Part shown: in pieces, positions 42,485-51,861 of the stretch
How the letters are laid out: each line of letters starts with the position of its first letter
Position numbering within the stretch: the stretch's first letter is position 1
Assembly (NCBI GenBank): GCA_934757945.1
Contig: CAKVLT010000001.1
Span: forward strand, 1 to 64,000
Origin: an uncultured Bulleidia sp.
GTDB taxonomy: Bacteria > Bacillota_I > Bacilli_A > Erysipelotrichales > Erysipelotrichaceae
Reading direction: 5' to 3'
DNA: 64,000 nt
Translations under genes and position numbers: made by a program
The notes under the pieces: model-generated
Databases searched by the model: none
What the model was told of the DNA's origin: nothing
What the model saw: only the letters and a program-made list of their open reading frames with translations

Positions 42485-43474
42485 ATGAAAAACTTAATGA
42501 TTAACAGTGCTCTTTTAGACATATTTGATTTTCCATCCAGAAATATCGTTCTTTCTGAAGAAACGATGAATCTGGATGATCAAATGGTGGAAAAGTATGT
42601 AAGAGCTCAGATTGTAAAATGCTTTCAGGATATTCGTTGTCAGGATGGCTTCTTTCACGAAGGAAGTCCTTTTCTGAATACACTGAAAAGCTATACACGA
42701 TTGCCTTCTTTCTCTTCAGAACTGGCTGAAACTTTCATTACACCGTATAAGGATCAGATAGACACAAGTTTTGACGTTCTCTATGTGGACTTTCAATGTG
42801 ATGATGTGCCATATATCGGCATGTTCTTTCTCGAAAGCCAAAGAGCCATTACCCACCACACACAGATCAGTGATCAGCTGTATAACACTGTTGTCCCAAG
42901 TACATGTGTTTTACCTTCTACAAGTAAGAAGCTGAACACTTTTGCCATTATTAACAGAATCAACTGCAATATTAAATATTGTGATGTAAAACAATGGCCG
43001 GAATCTGTGCCGAATTTCCTGCAAAAACAGATATTAGATTGCACCAGTGAGAAATCAAAAAAGGAAATTCTGCAGGATGTGCAGACAATTGTAGAAGAAG
43101 TGGCCGAACAAAGTGAAGAAAACAACACCGTTGTCCTTTCAAAATTCAAAAACTACGTCAAAGAAAACAGTGAAATCTCTGATACCTTATCTTTTGATTC
43201 CATTGCAGAACATGTATTCCCGGAATCCAAGGCTTTACAGGAGTCTTTTCATGCTAAGACAATAGAAAAAGAGCTTCCTAAAGAAGTAGAATTACCTCCT
43301 CAGTCTGTCCAGAGAACCATGAAAAACCAGCGAATCAAAACAGATACGGGTATTGAACTGTCTTTCCCTACTACTTACTTTCAAAGCCCGGAATACATTG
43401 AATTTATCAACAAACCCGATGGAACTATCTCCATTGAAATCAAAAACATAGGAAAAATCATTCCTAAAGGATAA
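42485..43474 (+). CDS. Nucleoid-associated protein, NdpA/YejK-like (PF04245)
   Basis: The 329-residue protein resembles the 37-kDa nucleoid-associated family. The recognisable part is the C-terminus, KTDTGIELSFPTTYFQSPEYIEFINKPDGTISIEIKNIGKI, together with an N-terminal NSALLDIFDFPSRNIVLSEE. The middle (residues 190-235) is rich in Glu and Ser and is probably helical. It is cytosolic and presumed to bind the nucleoid. TATAAT at 42471-42476 ends 8 nt before the ATG and the only ribosome-like AAAGG is 3 nt from the ATG, so this looks like a leaderless gene. Confidence 0.75.
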   Translation: MKNLMINSALLDIFDFPSRNIVLSEETMNLDDQMVEKYVRAQIVKCFQDIRCQDGFFHEGSPFLNTLKSYTRLPSFSSELAETFITPYKDQIDTSFDVLYVDFQCDDVPYIGMFFLESQRAITHHTQISDQLYNTVVPSTCVLPSTSKKLNTFAIINRINCNIKYCDVKQWPESVPNFLQKQILDCTSEKSKKEILQDVQTIVEEVAEQSEENNTVVLSKFKNYVKENSEISDTLSFDSIAEHVFPESKALQESFHAKTIEKELPKEVELPPQSVQRTMKNQRIKTDTGIELSFPTTYFQSPEYIEFINKPDGTISIEIKNIGKIIPKG

Positions 43475-43497
43475 TCACCAGTGGTGATTATTTTTTT
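43472..43497 (+). terminator. Terminator of the ndpA-like gene
   Basis: TAATCACCA-G-TGGTGATTA is a perfect palindrome followed by seven T; it starts in the stop codon. Confidence 0.9.
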
Positions 43498-43579
43498 ATT
43501 ACTTTACGCAAAATGACATTTTATGTTACTTATTTCGTTGTATACTGAAACTAGAAAACTTTAAAAGGAGTTATATAAC

Positions 43580-45223
43580 ATGCATGAATGGTGGAAAGAG
43601 GAAGTGGTCTATCAGATCTATCCTCGCAGTTTTAGTGACAGTAATCACGACGGTATAGGGGATATCCCCGGTATTATTTCCAGGCTGGATTATTTACAGC
43701 AATTAGGTATCACAAGCATATGGGTATGTCCTGTCTATGCTTCTCCACAGGCAGATAACGGCTACGATATCTCTGATTATTATTCTATTGAACCTGCTTA
43801 TGGAACTTTAAAAGATGTGGAAACATTAATTGAAGAAGGTAAAAAAAGAGGCATCAAGCTGATTATGGACCTGGTCATCAATCATACTTCTGATAAACAT
43901 GAATGGTTTCAGCAGGCTTTAAAAGATCCTCATAGCAAGTACAGAAAATATTACATCTTCAAAGAAGGAAATAACGGATGTCCTCCGAATAACTGGAGAT
44001 CTGTATTTGGAGGCTCTGTATGGGAAAAAGTACCTGATGAAGAAAACATGTACTACTTCCATGCTTTTGCAAAAAAACAGCCTGATTTAAACTGGGAAAA
44101 CGAAGAAATGCGTGAAGATATCTACAAAATGATTAACTGGTGGCTTGATAAAGGGATTGCCGGATTCAGAGTAGATGCCATAAATTTCATTAAGAAAGAC
44201 CAGACATGGAAAGATGGAGAACCTGATGGTGCAGATGGGCTGAGCAGCTGTATGCACTTCTGCAGAAATGCCCGTGGTATTGACGTGTTCTTCAAAGAAT
44301 TAAGAGAACGAACGTTTGATACACACAGATGTATGACTGTAGCAGAAGCAGTGGATGTCCCATATACACAATTAGATATGTTCATCGGTGACAAAGGCTG
44401 TTTTAATATGCTGTTTGATTTCAATTACTGCAATATTGATATCTCGCCGACAGAAGAATGGTTCCCTGAACAGAACTGGACAATCAGAGAGTATAAAGAA
44501 AAGATGTTTGAAGGAATGTCAGAAATTAATAAGACAGGATGGTGTGGCACGTTCCTTGAAAACCATGATATGCCTAGAGTTACTTCCCGACTGATAAAAA
44601 ACAAAGAAGAAAGAACTCCTGTAGCTGCCAAATGTCTTGGTATGCTGTATATGTTCATGAAAGGTACACCTTTTATCTATGAAGGGCAGGAATTAGGTTG
44701 TTTAAATAACGAAAGAACCTCGCTTGAACAGTTTGACGATATTTCCAGTAAAAACCAGTATACGCGTGCTTTACAGGAAGGATACACAGCCCAACAGGCC
44801 ATGTCCTTTTTGAACAGAAGAAGCAGAGATAATACACGTTCTCCTATGGCCTGGGATGGAAGCACTTATGCAGGTTTCTCTGATGTAAAGCCTTGGCTGG
44901 AATGCAATGAGCACAGTTCTGCAATCAATGTGGCAAATGAGATAAATGACCCTGCATCAGTTTTAAGCTTTTATAAGAAGCTGATTCAAATCAGACAGGA
45001 ACATATAGACCTGTTTGTGGAAGGGGATTTTATCGCTTTAGATACCGAAGACAATGTCATTGCTTATCAAAGAAAACTAAAGGATACATCTTTCACCATT
45101 GTATGCAATATGCAGGGCAGTGAAACAGCATTCTCTTTTGATCCCAACGCCTGTGTTTTAAGTAATGCAGAAATCAAAAAAAATACACTGTCTGGATGGC
45201 AGTGCATTCTCCTGAAAGGATAA
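43580..45223 (+). CDS. GH13 alpha-glucosidase (oligo-1,6-glucosidase-like)
   Basis: The 547-residue enzyme has the GH13 barrel: WWKEEVVYQIYPRSFSDSNHDGIGDIPGII, DLVINHTSDKHEWF (region II-type His), nucleophile Asp in GFRVDAINFI, acid/base Glu in TVAEAVDVP, and transition-state Asp in ENHDMPR. The C-terminal beta domain ends GWQCILLKG. Size and motifs fit subfamily enzymes cutting alpha-1,6- or alpha-1,4-linked glucose oligosaccharides, or trehalose-6-phosphate. No PTS IIC for trehalose or maltose adjoins it. The AEA context at the acid/base site, instead of the common G-E, is unusual and may affect specificity. AAAGGAG precedes the start. Confidence 0.9.
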   Translation: MHEWWKEEVVYQIYPRSFSDSNHDGIGDIPGIISRLDYLQQLGITSIWVCPVYASPQADNGYDISDYYSIEPAYGTLKDVETLIEEGKKRGIKLIMDLVINHTSDKHEWFQQALKDPHSKYRKYYIFKEGNNGCPPNNWRSVFGGSVWEKVPDEENMYYFHAFAKKQPDLNWENEEMREDIYKMINWWLDKGIAGFRVDAINFIKKDQTWKDGEPDGADGLSSCMHFCRNARGIDVFFKELRERTFDTHRCMTVAEAVDVPYTQLDMFIGDKGCFNMLFDFNYCNIDISPTEEWFPEQNWTIREYKEKMFEGMSEINKTGWCGTFLENHDMPRVTSRLIKNKEERTPVAAKCLGMLYMFMKGTPFIYEGQELGCLNNERTSLEQFDDISSKNQYTRALQEGYTAQQAMSFLNRRSRDNTRSPMAWDGSTYAGFSDVKPWLECNEHSSAINVANEINDPASVLSFYKKLIQIRQEHIDLFVEGDFIALDTEDNVIAYQRKLKDTSFTIVCNMQGSETAFSFDPNACVLSNAEIKKNTLSGWQCILLKG

Positions 45224-45226
45224 CAG

Positions 45227-45255
45227 GAAGTTCTGATATCAGAACTTCTTTTTTT
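45227..45255 (+). terminator. Terminator of the GH13 gene
   Basis: GAAGTTCTGATATCAGAACTTC is a perfect inverted repeat followed by seven T. Confidence 0.9.
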
Positions 45256-45256
45256 A

Positions 45257-45297
45257 TTAAAAAGGACTTGTCGTACCCTTAATCAACAAGTCCTTTT
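45257..45297 (-). terminator. Terminator of the licT-IIA-IICB operon
   Basis: AAAGGACTTGT and ACAAGTCCTTT form an 11-bp perfect stem with a T run on the minus strand, 36 nt after the IICB stop. Confidence 0.9.
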
Positions 45298-45332
45298 CTT
45301 AAAAGAGATAAATTAATGTAATGAATCAGTAA

Positions 45333-46799
45333 TTATTTAACTAATTTTTTGAATTCGTCAGCAACGAACTGAACTTTCATACCAACGACTACCTGAACAT
45401 CAGTTTTGCTTGGACGGATAATGCCGCTAACACCTGCAGACTTGATTTTCTTTTCATCGATGATAGAAGAATCTTTAACTACAAGACGTAATCTTGTGAT
45501 GCAGTTATCAACGCTTACTACGTTTTCTTTTCCACCAACACCTTCTAAGATAATCTTAGCAACTTCTGTGAAGTCATCGTTAGCAAGAACTGCAGCCTTT
45601 TCTTCGTCAGAAGCATCGTCGTCTTCACGACCTGGTGTCTTAAGATCCCACTTAAGAATAGCGAACTTGAATACTGCGTAGAATACTACGAATGCTGCAA
45701 TGCCTAATGGAATGATCAACCATGTCTTTGCTGCAGCTGGTAAGGAAGCAGAGAATAATAAGTCAGTAGCACCTGCGGAGAAGCAGAAACCAGCTCTGAA
45801 TCCAAGAGCAACTGTGATAGTTGTGAAAATACCATACAGAACGGAGTAGATTAAGTATAAGCCTGGTGCTAAGAACATGAATGCGAATTCGAATGGTTCT
45901 GTAACACCACATACGAATGCGGAGATAGCAGCGGAAGCTAAGATACCAATAGCAATCTTCTTCTTGTTTTCTTTAGCTGTCTGAATCATAGCTAATGCAG
46001 CACCTGGAATACCGAACATCATACATGGGAAGAATCCGGACATGTACATACCTAAGCTCCATGTTACATCTGCACTTGTTTCACCAGCCCAGAAGTGAGA
46101 GAGGTCACCAAGACCAATTGTATCGAACCAGAATACGTTGTTTAAAGCGTGGTGTAATCCGAATGGGATGAGTAATCTGTTGAAGAATGCATAGATACCA
46201 GCACCAACAGCGCCCATGCTTGCAATACCCTGACCTAAAGCAACTAATGCACCGAAAATTACAGGCCATACGAATAATAATACAACACTGACTAAGATGG
46301 AAGTAACACCGGATACAATAGCAACACAACGTTTACCGGAGAAGAAGGACAGCCAGTCTGGAAGTCTTGTTCCCTTGAACTTGTTGTAGCATGTAGAACC
46401 GATGATACCAGCAATGATTGCGATGAATGGGTTAGCAATCTTGTTGAATGCGATAGTAGCTGTTTCGTTCAATGTCATGAATGTTGTAACAGTACCTGTA
46501 GATAAAAGTGTTGTGATCATTAACCAGGAAACAAGAGCTGCTAAAGCACCTGTACCATCGTGGTCATCAGTCATACCAACACCGATACCGATGGCAAATA
46601 AGATTGCCATGTTATCAATGACAGCACCTCCGGCCTTAACTAAGAAGAAGCCGATCTGCTGTAAAAGACCAACTACGTCACCACCCTGAATTGCGGATGG
46701 ACATAGAAGGTAACCTAGTCCCATGAGAATTCCACAGATTGGAAGACATGCGACTGGAAGCATTAGGGATTTCCCTAACTTTTGGACAAATTTCATCAT
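45333..46799 (-). CDS. PTS glucose/N-acetylglucosamine-family IICB transporter
   Basis: The 488-residue protein has an N-terminal IIC membrane domain with about ten helices and a C-terminal IIB domain after an acidic linker (GREDDDASDEEKAAV, about residue 390). The IIC part has LMLPVACLPICGILMGLG, FFNRLLIPFGLHHALNNVFWF and GVTEPFEFAFMFLAP with the conserved Glu. The phospho-Cys is in DNCITRLRL. The LLIPFGLHH context is nearer to NagE than to PtsG, so GlcNAc, glucose or a related sugar is transported. It is the last gene of the licT operon; IIA is encoded just upstream. GGAGG lies 8 nt before the ATG. Confidence 0.9.
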   Translation of the reverse strand: MMKFVQKLGKSLMLPVACLPICGILMGLGYLLCPSAIQGGDVVGLLQQIGFFLVKAGGAVIDNMAILFAIGIGVGMTDDHDGTGALAALVSWLMITTLLSTGTVTTFMTLNETATIAFNKIANPFIAIIAGIIGSTCYNKFKGTRLPDWLSFFSGKRCVAIVSGVTSILVSVVLLFVWPVIFGALVALGQGIASMGAVGAGIYAFFNRLLIPFGLHHALNNVFWFDTIGLGDLSHFWAGETSADVTWSLGMYMSGFFPCMMFGIPGAALAMIQTAKENKKKIAIGILASAAISAFVCGVTEPFEFAFMFLAPGLYLIYSVLYGIFTTITVALGFRAGFCFSAGATDLLFSASLPAAAKTWLIIPLGIAAFVVFYAVFKFAILKWDLKTPGREDDDASDEEKAAVLANDDFTEVAKIILEGVGGKENVVSVDNCITRLRLVVKDSSIIDEKKIKSAGVSGIIRPSKTDVQVVVGMKVQFVADEFKKLVK

Positions 46800-46863
46800 G
46801 TGATTTTCCTCCTTTGTCTCTTTTTTTTCTCTATTTCAACTGTAATCCCCAGCTAAATTAGAC

Positions 46864-47340
46864 TTACTTTTCGATTTCCATAATCGTATCTTTTGGCTGT
46901 ACAGATTTACCGGTAACACCCTCGATTGATTTGAAATCCGGTGTATTTGTAACAACTACAGGAATGACTGTGTCATAACCTGCATTCTTAATAGCATCTA
47001 AATCTGCTTCTAATAACAGATCACCCATTTTTACAGTATCACCCATCTGAACATGGCCCTTAAACCCTTCACCTTTCAGATTTACTGTATCAATACCTAC
47101 ATGAACCAGAAGTTCTACACCTTCTTCACTCTGCAGGCCAACTGCATGTAATGTAGGGAAAATCATAGAAACTGTACCATTGACAGGGGAGTAAATCTTC
47201 CCATCTGTCGGTTTTACAGCTATACCTTTTCCTATCATTTCCTGAGCGAATGTAGGATCATTGACTGTGTTCAGTGCAATGACTTCACCCTGACATGGGG
47301 AACCAATTTGAATTTTTTTCTTTTTAAATAAGTTAAACAT
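46864..47340 (-). CDS. PTS glucose-type IIA component
   Basis: This 158-residue protein matches the Crr family. It has GEVIALNTVNDPTFAQEMIGKGIAV, SPVNGTVSMIFPTLHAVGL with the first active-site His, and phospho-His in GVELLVHVGIDTVNLKGEGF. It starts with a basic stretch FNLFKKKKIQIG. It lies between licT and the IICB gene and completes that transporter. It can also phosphorylate other PTS proteins and may serve as a regulatory signal. Confidence 0.95.
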   Translation of the reverse strand: MFNLFKKKKIQIGSPCQGEVIALNTVNDPTFAQEMIGKGIAVKPTDGKIYSPVNGTVSMIFPTLHAVGLQSEEGVELLVHVGIDTVNLKGEGFKGHVQMGDTVKMGDLLLEADLDAIKNAGYDTVIPVVVTNTPDFKSIEGVTGKSVQPKDTIMEIEK

Positions 47341-47350
47341 GTTTTCCTCC

Positions 47351-48190
47351 TCATTCTTCTGTTGTAGAAGCTATATGTCGTATATGGATTGCCAGATACA
47401 TCAATTCTTCCTGAGATAATATACATCCAGTAGATTCAGAAATGTAACCGGCAATTTTCTCACTACAGCTAAATTCTGCAGGATATTTCAGTTTCACAAA
47501 TTCAGATAATTCTTTATCTCCCTGTTCCAGGAACTCATTTCTGTACACTCTCTGCAAAAGAAATTTCACATGAGTTATCAGTCTTTCGTAATACAGGCTG
47601 TTATCATCAAGAGTAAGATGCATTTCCTCTCTGACAATATCCAGTATTTTTTTTACCTGCTCAGGGAACTTTGCCACATCCGCAATATTTGTACCATATT
47701 CCGAGTTCACAAAGTGTAATGCGATAAATCCAGCCTCATCTTCTTCTAAAGTAATTCCTAATCTTTCCTTCAGAAGATCCAGAGCATAGCAGCCTACAGC
47801 AAACTCTGTCGGATAAAACCTTTTAATCTCCCATAGCAGTGCATTGGTAAAGCGAATATCGTTCTCATATCTCTGGATGGCAAAACTTATGTGATCTGTC
47901 AATGTCAGATAAATACTTGAATTCAGATGTACAGGAATTGTATCTTTTGCATAGGAAATAATGTCCTCTGCTATTTTTGCATGTTCCAGAGGAATACGTT
48001 CCAGTAATTCCTTATACTTCTCACCTGCATCACTTTTTTCAATGCGGAAAACCTTCTCGATTCTATCTTCGTTAATGTCAAAACCTGCCTTCACTCCAAA
48101 CCCGATGCCTTTGCCCATGACAATCAGTTCATCCCCATTTGAGTCCGTTGAAGATACTATGTTGTTGTTAATGACTTTTTCTACAATCAT
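47351..48190 (-). CDS. licT: BglG/SacY-family antiterminator
   Basis: From ATG 48190 (279 residues, AAGGGG upstream) the first 55 residues form the RNA-binding CAT domain (EKVINNNIVSSTDSNGDELIVMGKGIGFGVKAG), followed by two PRD domains. PRD1 has LTLTDHISFAIQRYEND and ALHFVNSEY; PRD2 has YYERLITHVKFLLQRV and YLAIHIRHI, whose His residues are phosphorylated by the PTS. It binds the RAT sequence in its own leader and prevents termination when sugar is present. A longer frame begins inside the terminator hairpin and is unlikely. The operon control is therefore autoregulatory. The specific symbol is by family resemblance. Confidence 0.92.
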   Translation of the reverse strand: MIVEKVINNNIVSSTDSNGDELIVMGKGIGFGVKAGFDINEDRIEKVFRIEKSDAGEKYKELLERIPLEHAKIAEDIISYAKDTIPVHLNSSIYLTLTDHISFAIQRYENDIRFTNALLWEIKRFYPTEFAVGCYALDLLKERLGITLEEDEAGFIALHFVNSEYGTNIADVAKFPEQVKKILDIVREEMHLTLDDNSLYYERLITHVKFLLQRVYRNEFLEQGDKELSEFVKLKYPAEFSCSEKIAGYISESTGCILSQEELMYLAIHIRHIASTTEE

Positions 48191-48212
48191 ATCAGTTCCC
48201 CTTCTAACAACA

Positions 48213-48281
48213 TAAAAACCAAACATGTTCAGAAAAAAGTTTCTTAAATCATGTTTGGTTTAGCCTTTTCAGTAACTATCC
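48213..48281 (-). promoter_or_regulatory. RAT antiterminator and overlapping terminator before licT
   Basis: On the minus strand GGATAGTTACTGAAAAGG (48281-48264) followed by CTAAACC matches the ribonucleic antiterminator bound by LicT/SacY proteins. It overlaps a terminator stem AACCAAACATG/CATGTTTGGTT (48260-48250 with 48227-48217) ending in T. The two structures exclude each other. Confidence 0.88.
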
Positions 48282-48382
48282 AGTTTTCTTTAAGCAAACT
48301 TAATATACCATGTTTTTTTATTATCATACTAGAAAAAATCTTTGATGTATCTATAAAATACTTCTTTTCCAAACTTTCAAAA

Positions 48383-48396
48383 TGAAAACGGTATCA
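48383..48396. promoter_or_regulatory. cre site upstream of the licT operon
   Basis: TGAAAACGGTATCA closely fits the catabolite-response consensus. On the minus strand it reads TGATACCGTTTTCA, 12 of 14 identical to the spacer operator of the PTS IIB-IIA promoter at 3.7 kb. The exact promoter cannot be fixed; TATGAT and TATATT boxes lie between here and the RAT. The rest of the 48.3-48.5 kb gap is AT-rich without a gene. Confidence 0.6.
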
Positions 48397-48490
48397 TTTG
48401 TAAAAAAGTGATTTATGTCATCATTTTTCTATTTATTTACGTGTTTTCTTGAATATTTTTTGATTTTCTTTTATTTTTCTCATTTTTAAT

Positions 48491-48521
48491 CAAAAAAGCA
48501 TTTCCTTTTTTGGAAATGCTT
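48491..48521 (-). terminator. Terminator of the pyrimidine operon
   Basis: AAGCATTTCC and GGAAATGCTT form a perfect 10-bp stem on the minus strand with a run of six T, 4 nt after the pyrB stop. Confidence 0.92.
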
Positions 48522-48525
48522 CAGT

Positions 48526-49602
48526 TTACAGCTTTTTCTCCTGTTCACAATAAATACAGCGATAAACATTATCATGTATCTTTTTGAAAGTGTGTGGAAG
48601 TTCCTGTTCACTACTGCAAATACATCTTGGATTATCGCATTTTAATATATCTGTAATAGTTTCTTCCTGTATTGTCTGGCGCTTCTTATCTGCGGAATGT
48701 AACAGATAATACATCAGTGCCATTCTCATATACTTGCCAAACTTTACCTGTTTGAAGTAACAAGCCCTTGGGTCTTCATCCACTTTAACGGAGATTTCAT
48801 TAACTCTTGGCAACGGATGTAATACAATTGCGTCCTTTTTAGCCAGTTTCATTTTTTCGGCATCTAATACATACAGATCTTTTACCTGTTCATAGACTTC
48901 CAGAGAATCAAAACGTTCTTTCTGGATTCTGGTCATATACAGCACATCCAGCTGAGGAATTGCTTCCTCCAAAGAGGCTACTTCCGTATAAGGAATACAT
49001 TTCTTTTGCAGAACATCTTCTTTTACCCATTGTGGTAATGCCAGTACTTCAGGAGATATGAGAATTACCTTGAGACCGGCATATCTTGCCAGTGCGTTTA
49101 ATAAAGAGTGCACTGTTCTGCCGTATTTTAAATCTCCGCAGAATCCTACTGTCAGATTCTCCAAAGTTCCCTTTTCATGGTAGATAGTTAACAGATCCAG
49201 CAATGTCTGCGTAGGATGATTATGTCCTCCATCCCCTGCATTAATTACCGGGATATCGCAACTGTTTGCAGCTACCAGAGGAGCACCTTCTTTTAAAGTT
49301 CTCATGGCTATAATATCAGCAAGCTGTGATACTACGATACTTGTATCATGTACACTTTCTCCCTTGGAAACTGAAGCATTCTGTGCCCCGGAGAATCCAA
49401 TAACACTTCCACCCATGCTTAACATCGCACTTTCAAAAGAGAGTCTTGTTCTTGTACTTGGTTCATAGAATAAAGTTGCAAGTATTTTGCCTTTGCAGGC
49501 TTCACTGTATTTCTCAGGATGATCAATCATATCCAATGCGATATGCATCAGTTCATCAATCTGTTCAACAGTAAGATCTAATATATCTGTGACGTCTTTC
49601 AT
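48526..49602 (-). CDS. pyrB: Aspartate carbamoyltransferase with C-terminal PyrI-like zinc tail
   Basis: Residues 1-305 are a standard ATCase catalytic chain making carbamoyl-aspartate: FYEPSTRTRLSFESAMLSMGG with the carbamoyl-phosphate loop, KGESVHDTSIVV, NAGDGGHNHPTQTLLDLLTI, and VLHPLPRVNEI. The C-terminal 42 residues add Cys 322-x4-Cys 327 and Cys 349-x2-Cys 352, with CDNPRC and YRCIYCE. This spacing matches the zinc domain of the PyrI regulatory chain, which docks on PyrB in E. coli. The allosteric nucleotide-binding domain of PyrI is absent. It is the last gene of the pyr operon and overlaps pyrE by four bases. Confidence 0.95.
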   Translation of the reverse strand: MKDVTDILDLTVEQIDELMHIALDMIDHPEKYSEACKGKILATLFYEPSTRTRLSFESAMLSMGGSVIGFSGAQNASVSKGESVHDTSIVVSQLADIIAMRTLKEGAPLVAANSCDIPVINAGDGGHNHPTQTLLDLLTIYHEKGTLENLTVGFCGDLKYGRTVHSLLNALARYAGLKVILISPEVLALPQWVKEDVLQKKCIPYTEVASLEEAIPQLDVLYMTRIQKERFDSLEVYEQVKDLYVLDAEKMKLAKKDAIVLHPLPRVNEISVKVDEDPRACYFKQVKFGKYMRMALMYYLLHSADKKRQTIQEETITDILKCDNPRCICSSEQELPHTFKKIHDNVYRCIYCEQEKKL

Positions 49603-50237
49603 TTGTTCATCCAGCTTTCATCAGATGGATTGTTTCTGAAGGCAATGACTCTGTCAATATCTGTATTTGCAATATATCCTTCTTCTGCAGCTGCTTTTGC
49701 AATTGTATCAAAATCTGTCAAAGAAACATTCTTGACATTATTTGCCTGTAATCTGTCTGTAGCTTTCTGCATGCCGTATGTGACGATAGATACAATGCCA
49801 AGAACTTCTGCACCCGCTTCTCTTAATACGTTAACTACGTCAACACAGCTTCCTGCAGTAGAGATAAGATCTTCTACTACTACGACCTTCTGGCCTTTTT
49901 CAAGTTTGCCTTCAATCTGGTTTTTACGTCCATGGTCTTTAGAACCAGTGCGTACATATCCCATTGGCATGCCTAAAATCTGAGCAGTAATAGCTGCATG
50001 AGCAATACCTGCAGTGGATGTTCCCATTAAGACTTCTGCTTCAGGATATTCTTCTTTTACAAGTTCAGCAAGACCATTTTCAACATCTGTTCTTACAGCT
50101 ACATCTGTCAAGGTCAGTCTGTTATCACAATAGATAGGGGATTTAATTCCGCTTGCCCATGTGAATGGTTCATTTGGTCTGAAGAACACAGCCTTGATTT
50201 TTAATAAATCTTTTGCAATTAATTCACTTCTTGTCAT
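49599..50237 (-). CDS. pyrE: Orotate phosphoribosyltransferase
   Basis: The 212-residue enzyme joins orotate and PRPP to give OMP. It has FTWASGIKSPIYCDNRLTL, LMGTSTAGIAHAAI, YVRTGSKDHGRKNQIEG and the PRPP loop VVVVEDLISTAGSCVDVVNVL. It follows pyrF by 5 nt. Confidence 0.96.
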   Translation of the reverse strand: MTRSELIAKDLLKIKAVFFRPNEPFTWASGIKSPIYCDNRLTLTDVAVRTDVENGLAELVKEEYPEAEVLMGTSTAGIAHAAITAQILGMPMGYVRTGSKDHGRKNQIEGKLEKGQKVVVVEDLISTAGSCVDVVNVLREAGAEVLGIVSIVTYGMQKATDRLQANNVKNVSLTDFDTIAKAAAEEGYIANTDIDRVIAFRNNPSDESWMNK

Positions 50238-50242
50238 TTTCC

Positions 50243-50947
50243 TTATTCTCCTTTAACAAATTCTCTGACACATCTCTCATATGCAGCTACAGGATCTTTT
50301 GCAGCTGTAATAGATCTTCCTACTACAATATAATCACTGCCGATTTCTCTTGCATCTTTTGGTGTCATAACTCTCTTCTGATCGCCCTTTGCATCATCCG
50401 CAAAACGAATACCAGGTGTAACTGTCAGGAAAGATTCTCCACAGGTCTCATGAACCTTCTGTGATTCAAGTGGAGAGCATACCACTCCATCAAGACCAGC
50501 TTCCTGAGCGCACTTTGCATAATGCATAACTACCTGATCAATAGGTTCTTTAATCAGAAGATCTTTTTCCATGCTTTCCTGATCTGTACTTGTTAACTGC
50601 GTAACTGCGATCAGTAATGGACGTGTACCATCTTCTCTTGTCAAGCCTTCCAGAGCAGCTGTCATCATCGCTTTTGTACCTGCAGCATGTAAGTTTACCA
50701 GGTCAACATCCAGGGAAGATAATACATGCATGGACTTCTTAACTGTATTTGGAATATCATGAAGTTTCAGATCGAGGAATATCTTATGTCCTCTCTTTTT
50801 AATTTCTTTTACAATTTCAGGGCCTTCTGCATAGAATAATTCCATTCCGATTTTCACAAATGGTTTTGTGTCTTGAAACTTGTCAAGGAAAGCAAATGTG
50901 TCTTCCTTGGAATTAAAATCACAAGCAATAATTACATCTTTTGGCAT
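50243..50947 (-). CDS. pyrF: Orotidine 5'-phosphate decarboxylase
   Basis: The last UMP-making enzyme, 234 residues from ATG 50947 with AAGGAG before it. It has [33 protein letters not shown], the catalytic [19 protein letters not shown] with D-x-K-x-x-D, and VTPGIRF, then [20 protein letters not shown]. Its start is 2 nt past the pyrD stop. Confidence 0.96.
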   Translation of the reverse strand: MPKDVIIACDFNSKEDTFAFLDKFQDTKPFVKIGMELFYAEGPEIVKEIKKRGHKIFLDLKLHDIPNTVKKSMHVLSSLDVDLVNLHAAGTKAMMTAALEGLTREDGTRPLLIAVTQLTSTDQESMEKDLLIKEPIDQVVMHYAKCAQEAGLDGVVCSPLESQKVHETCGESFLTVTPGIRFADDAKGDQKRVMTPKDAREIGSDYIVVGRSITAAKDPVAAYERCVREFVKGE

Positions 50948-50949
50948 AT

Positions 50950-51861
50950 TTATTTCACTCCTTTTATACACTCTTTAAGATTTTCAATGTTATATTCATC
51001 CATTACTTTCGGAAGATCTTCAATAATCTTTTTGCAGATCCATGGATCCACAAGATTCTGTGCTCCGATTTCTACTGCACTGGCACCAGCAAGCATCATT
51101 TCAATGACATCTTCAGCCTTACTGATACCACCGATTCCTATCACAGGAATATCCACTGCATGAGCCACCTGATACACCATTCTTAAGGCAACCGGGAAAA
51201 TAGCCGGGCCTGAGAACCCACCCATGGTGTTGGCGATTACAGGTTTTCTTGTTTTTAAATCAATACGCATTCCAAGCATGGTATTAATCAGGGAGATACC
51301 GTCTGCGCCTGCTTTTTCACATGCTTTTGCAATAGCAACAATATCTGTTACATTCGGGCTCAGTTTCATAATAACTGGTTTAGTTGTGACTGCTTTAACA
51401 GCTTTTGTCACTTCATAAGCTGCTGTTGGATCTGTACCAAAAGCCATTCCTCCACCATGCACATTTGGACAGGAAATATTCACCTCAATCCATCCAATAT
51501 CTTCTTCCTTATCTAATAAGGCACAGGTATACGCATAATCTTCTATGGAAAAACCAGAGACATTTGCCATCACCTTTTTATGAAACACTTTTCGCATTTT
51601 AGGTAATTCTTCTGCAATCACCTTTTCTACTCCTGGATTTTGAAGACCAACTGCGTTAATCAGGCCTCTTTCACATTCTGCAATTCTAGGTGTAGGATTA
51701 CCGAATCTTGGATCTTTTGTTGTTCCTTTGAAAGAGAATGTGCCTAAAATGTTGATATCGTAAAGATCGGCATACTCATAGCCATATCCAAATGTTCCGG
51801 AAGCCGGAATAATCGGATTATCCAGAGGAATTCCACAGAGTTCTGTTTCTAGTCTTCCCAT
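50950..51861 (-). CDS. pyrD: Dihydroorotate dehydrogenase, class 1B catalytic subunit
   Basis: This 303-residue FMN enzyme oxidises dihydroorotate and passes electrons through PyrK to NAD. It has [15 protein letters not shown], the Cys active-site region [42 protein letters not shown] and [32 protein letters not shown] precedes ATG 51861, which overlaps the end of pyrK by 13 nt. Confidence 0.96.
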   Translation of the reverse strand: MGRLETELCGIPLDNPIIPASGTFGYGYEYADLYDINILGTFSFKGTTKDPRFGNPTPRIAECERGLINAVGLQNPGVEKVIAEELPKMRKVFHKKVMANVSGFSIEDYAYTCALLDKEEDIGWIEVNISCPNVHGGGMAFGTDPTAAYEVTKAVKAVTTKPVIMKLSPNVTDIVAIAKACEKAGADGISLINTMLGMRIDLKTRKPVIANTMGGFSGPAIFPVALRMVYQVAHAVDIPVIGIGGISKAEDVIEMMLAGASAVEIGAQNLVDPWICKKIIEDLPKVMDEYNIENLKECIKGVK

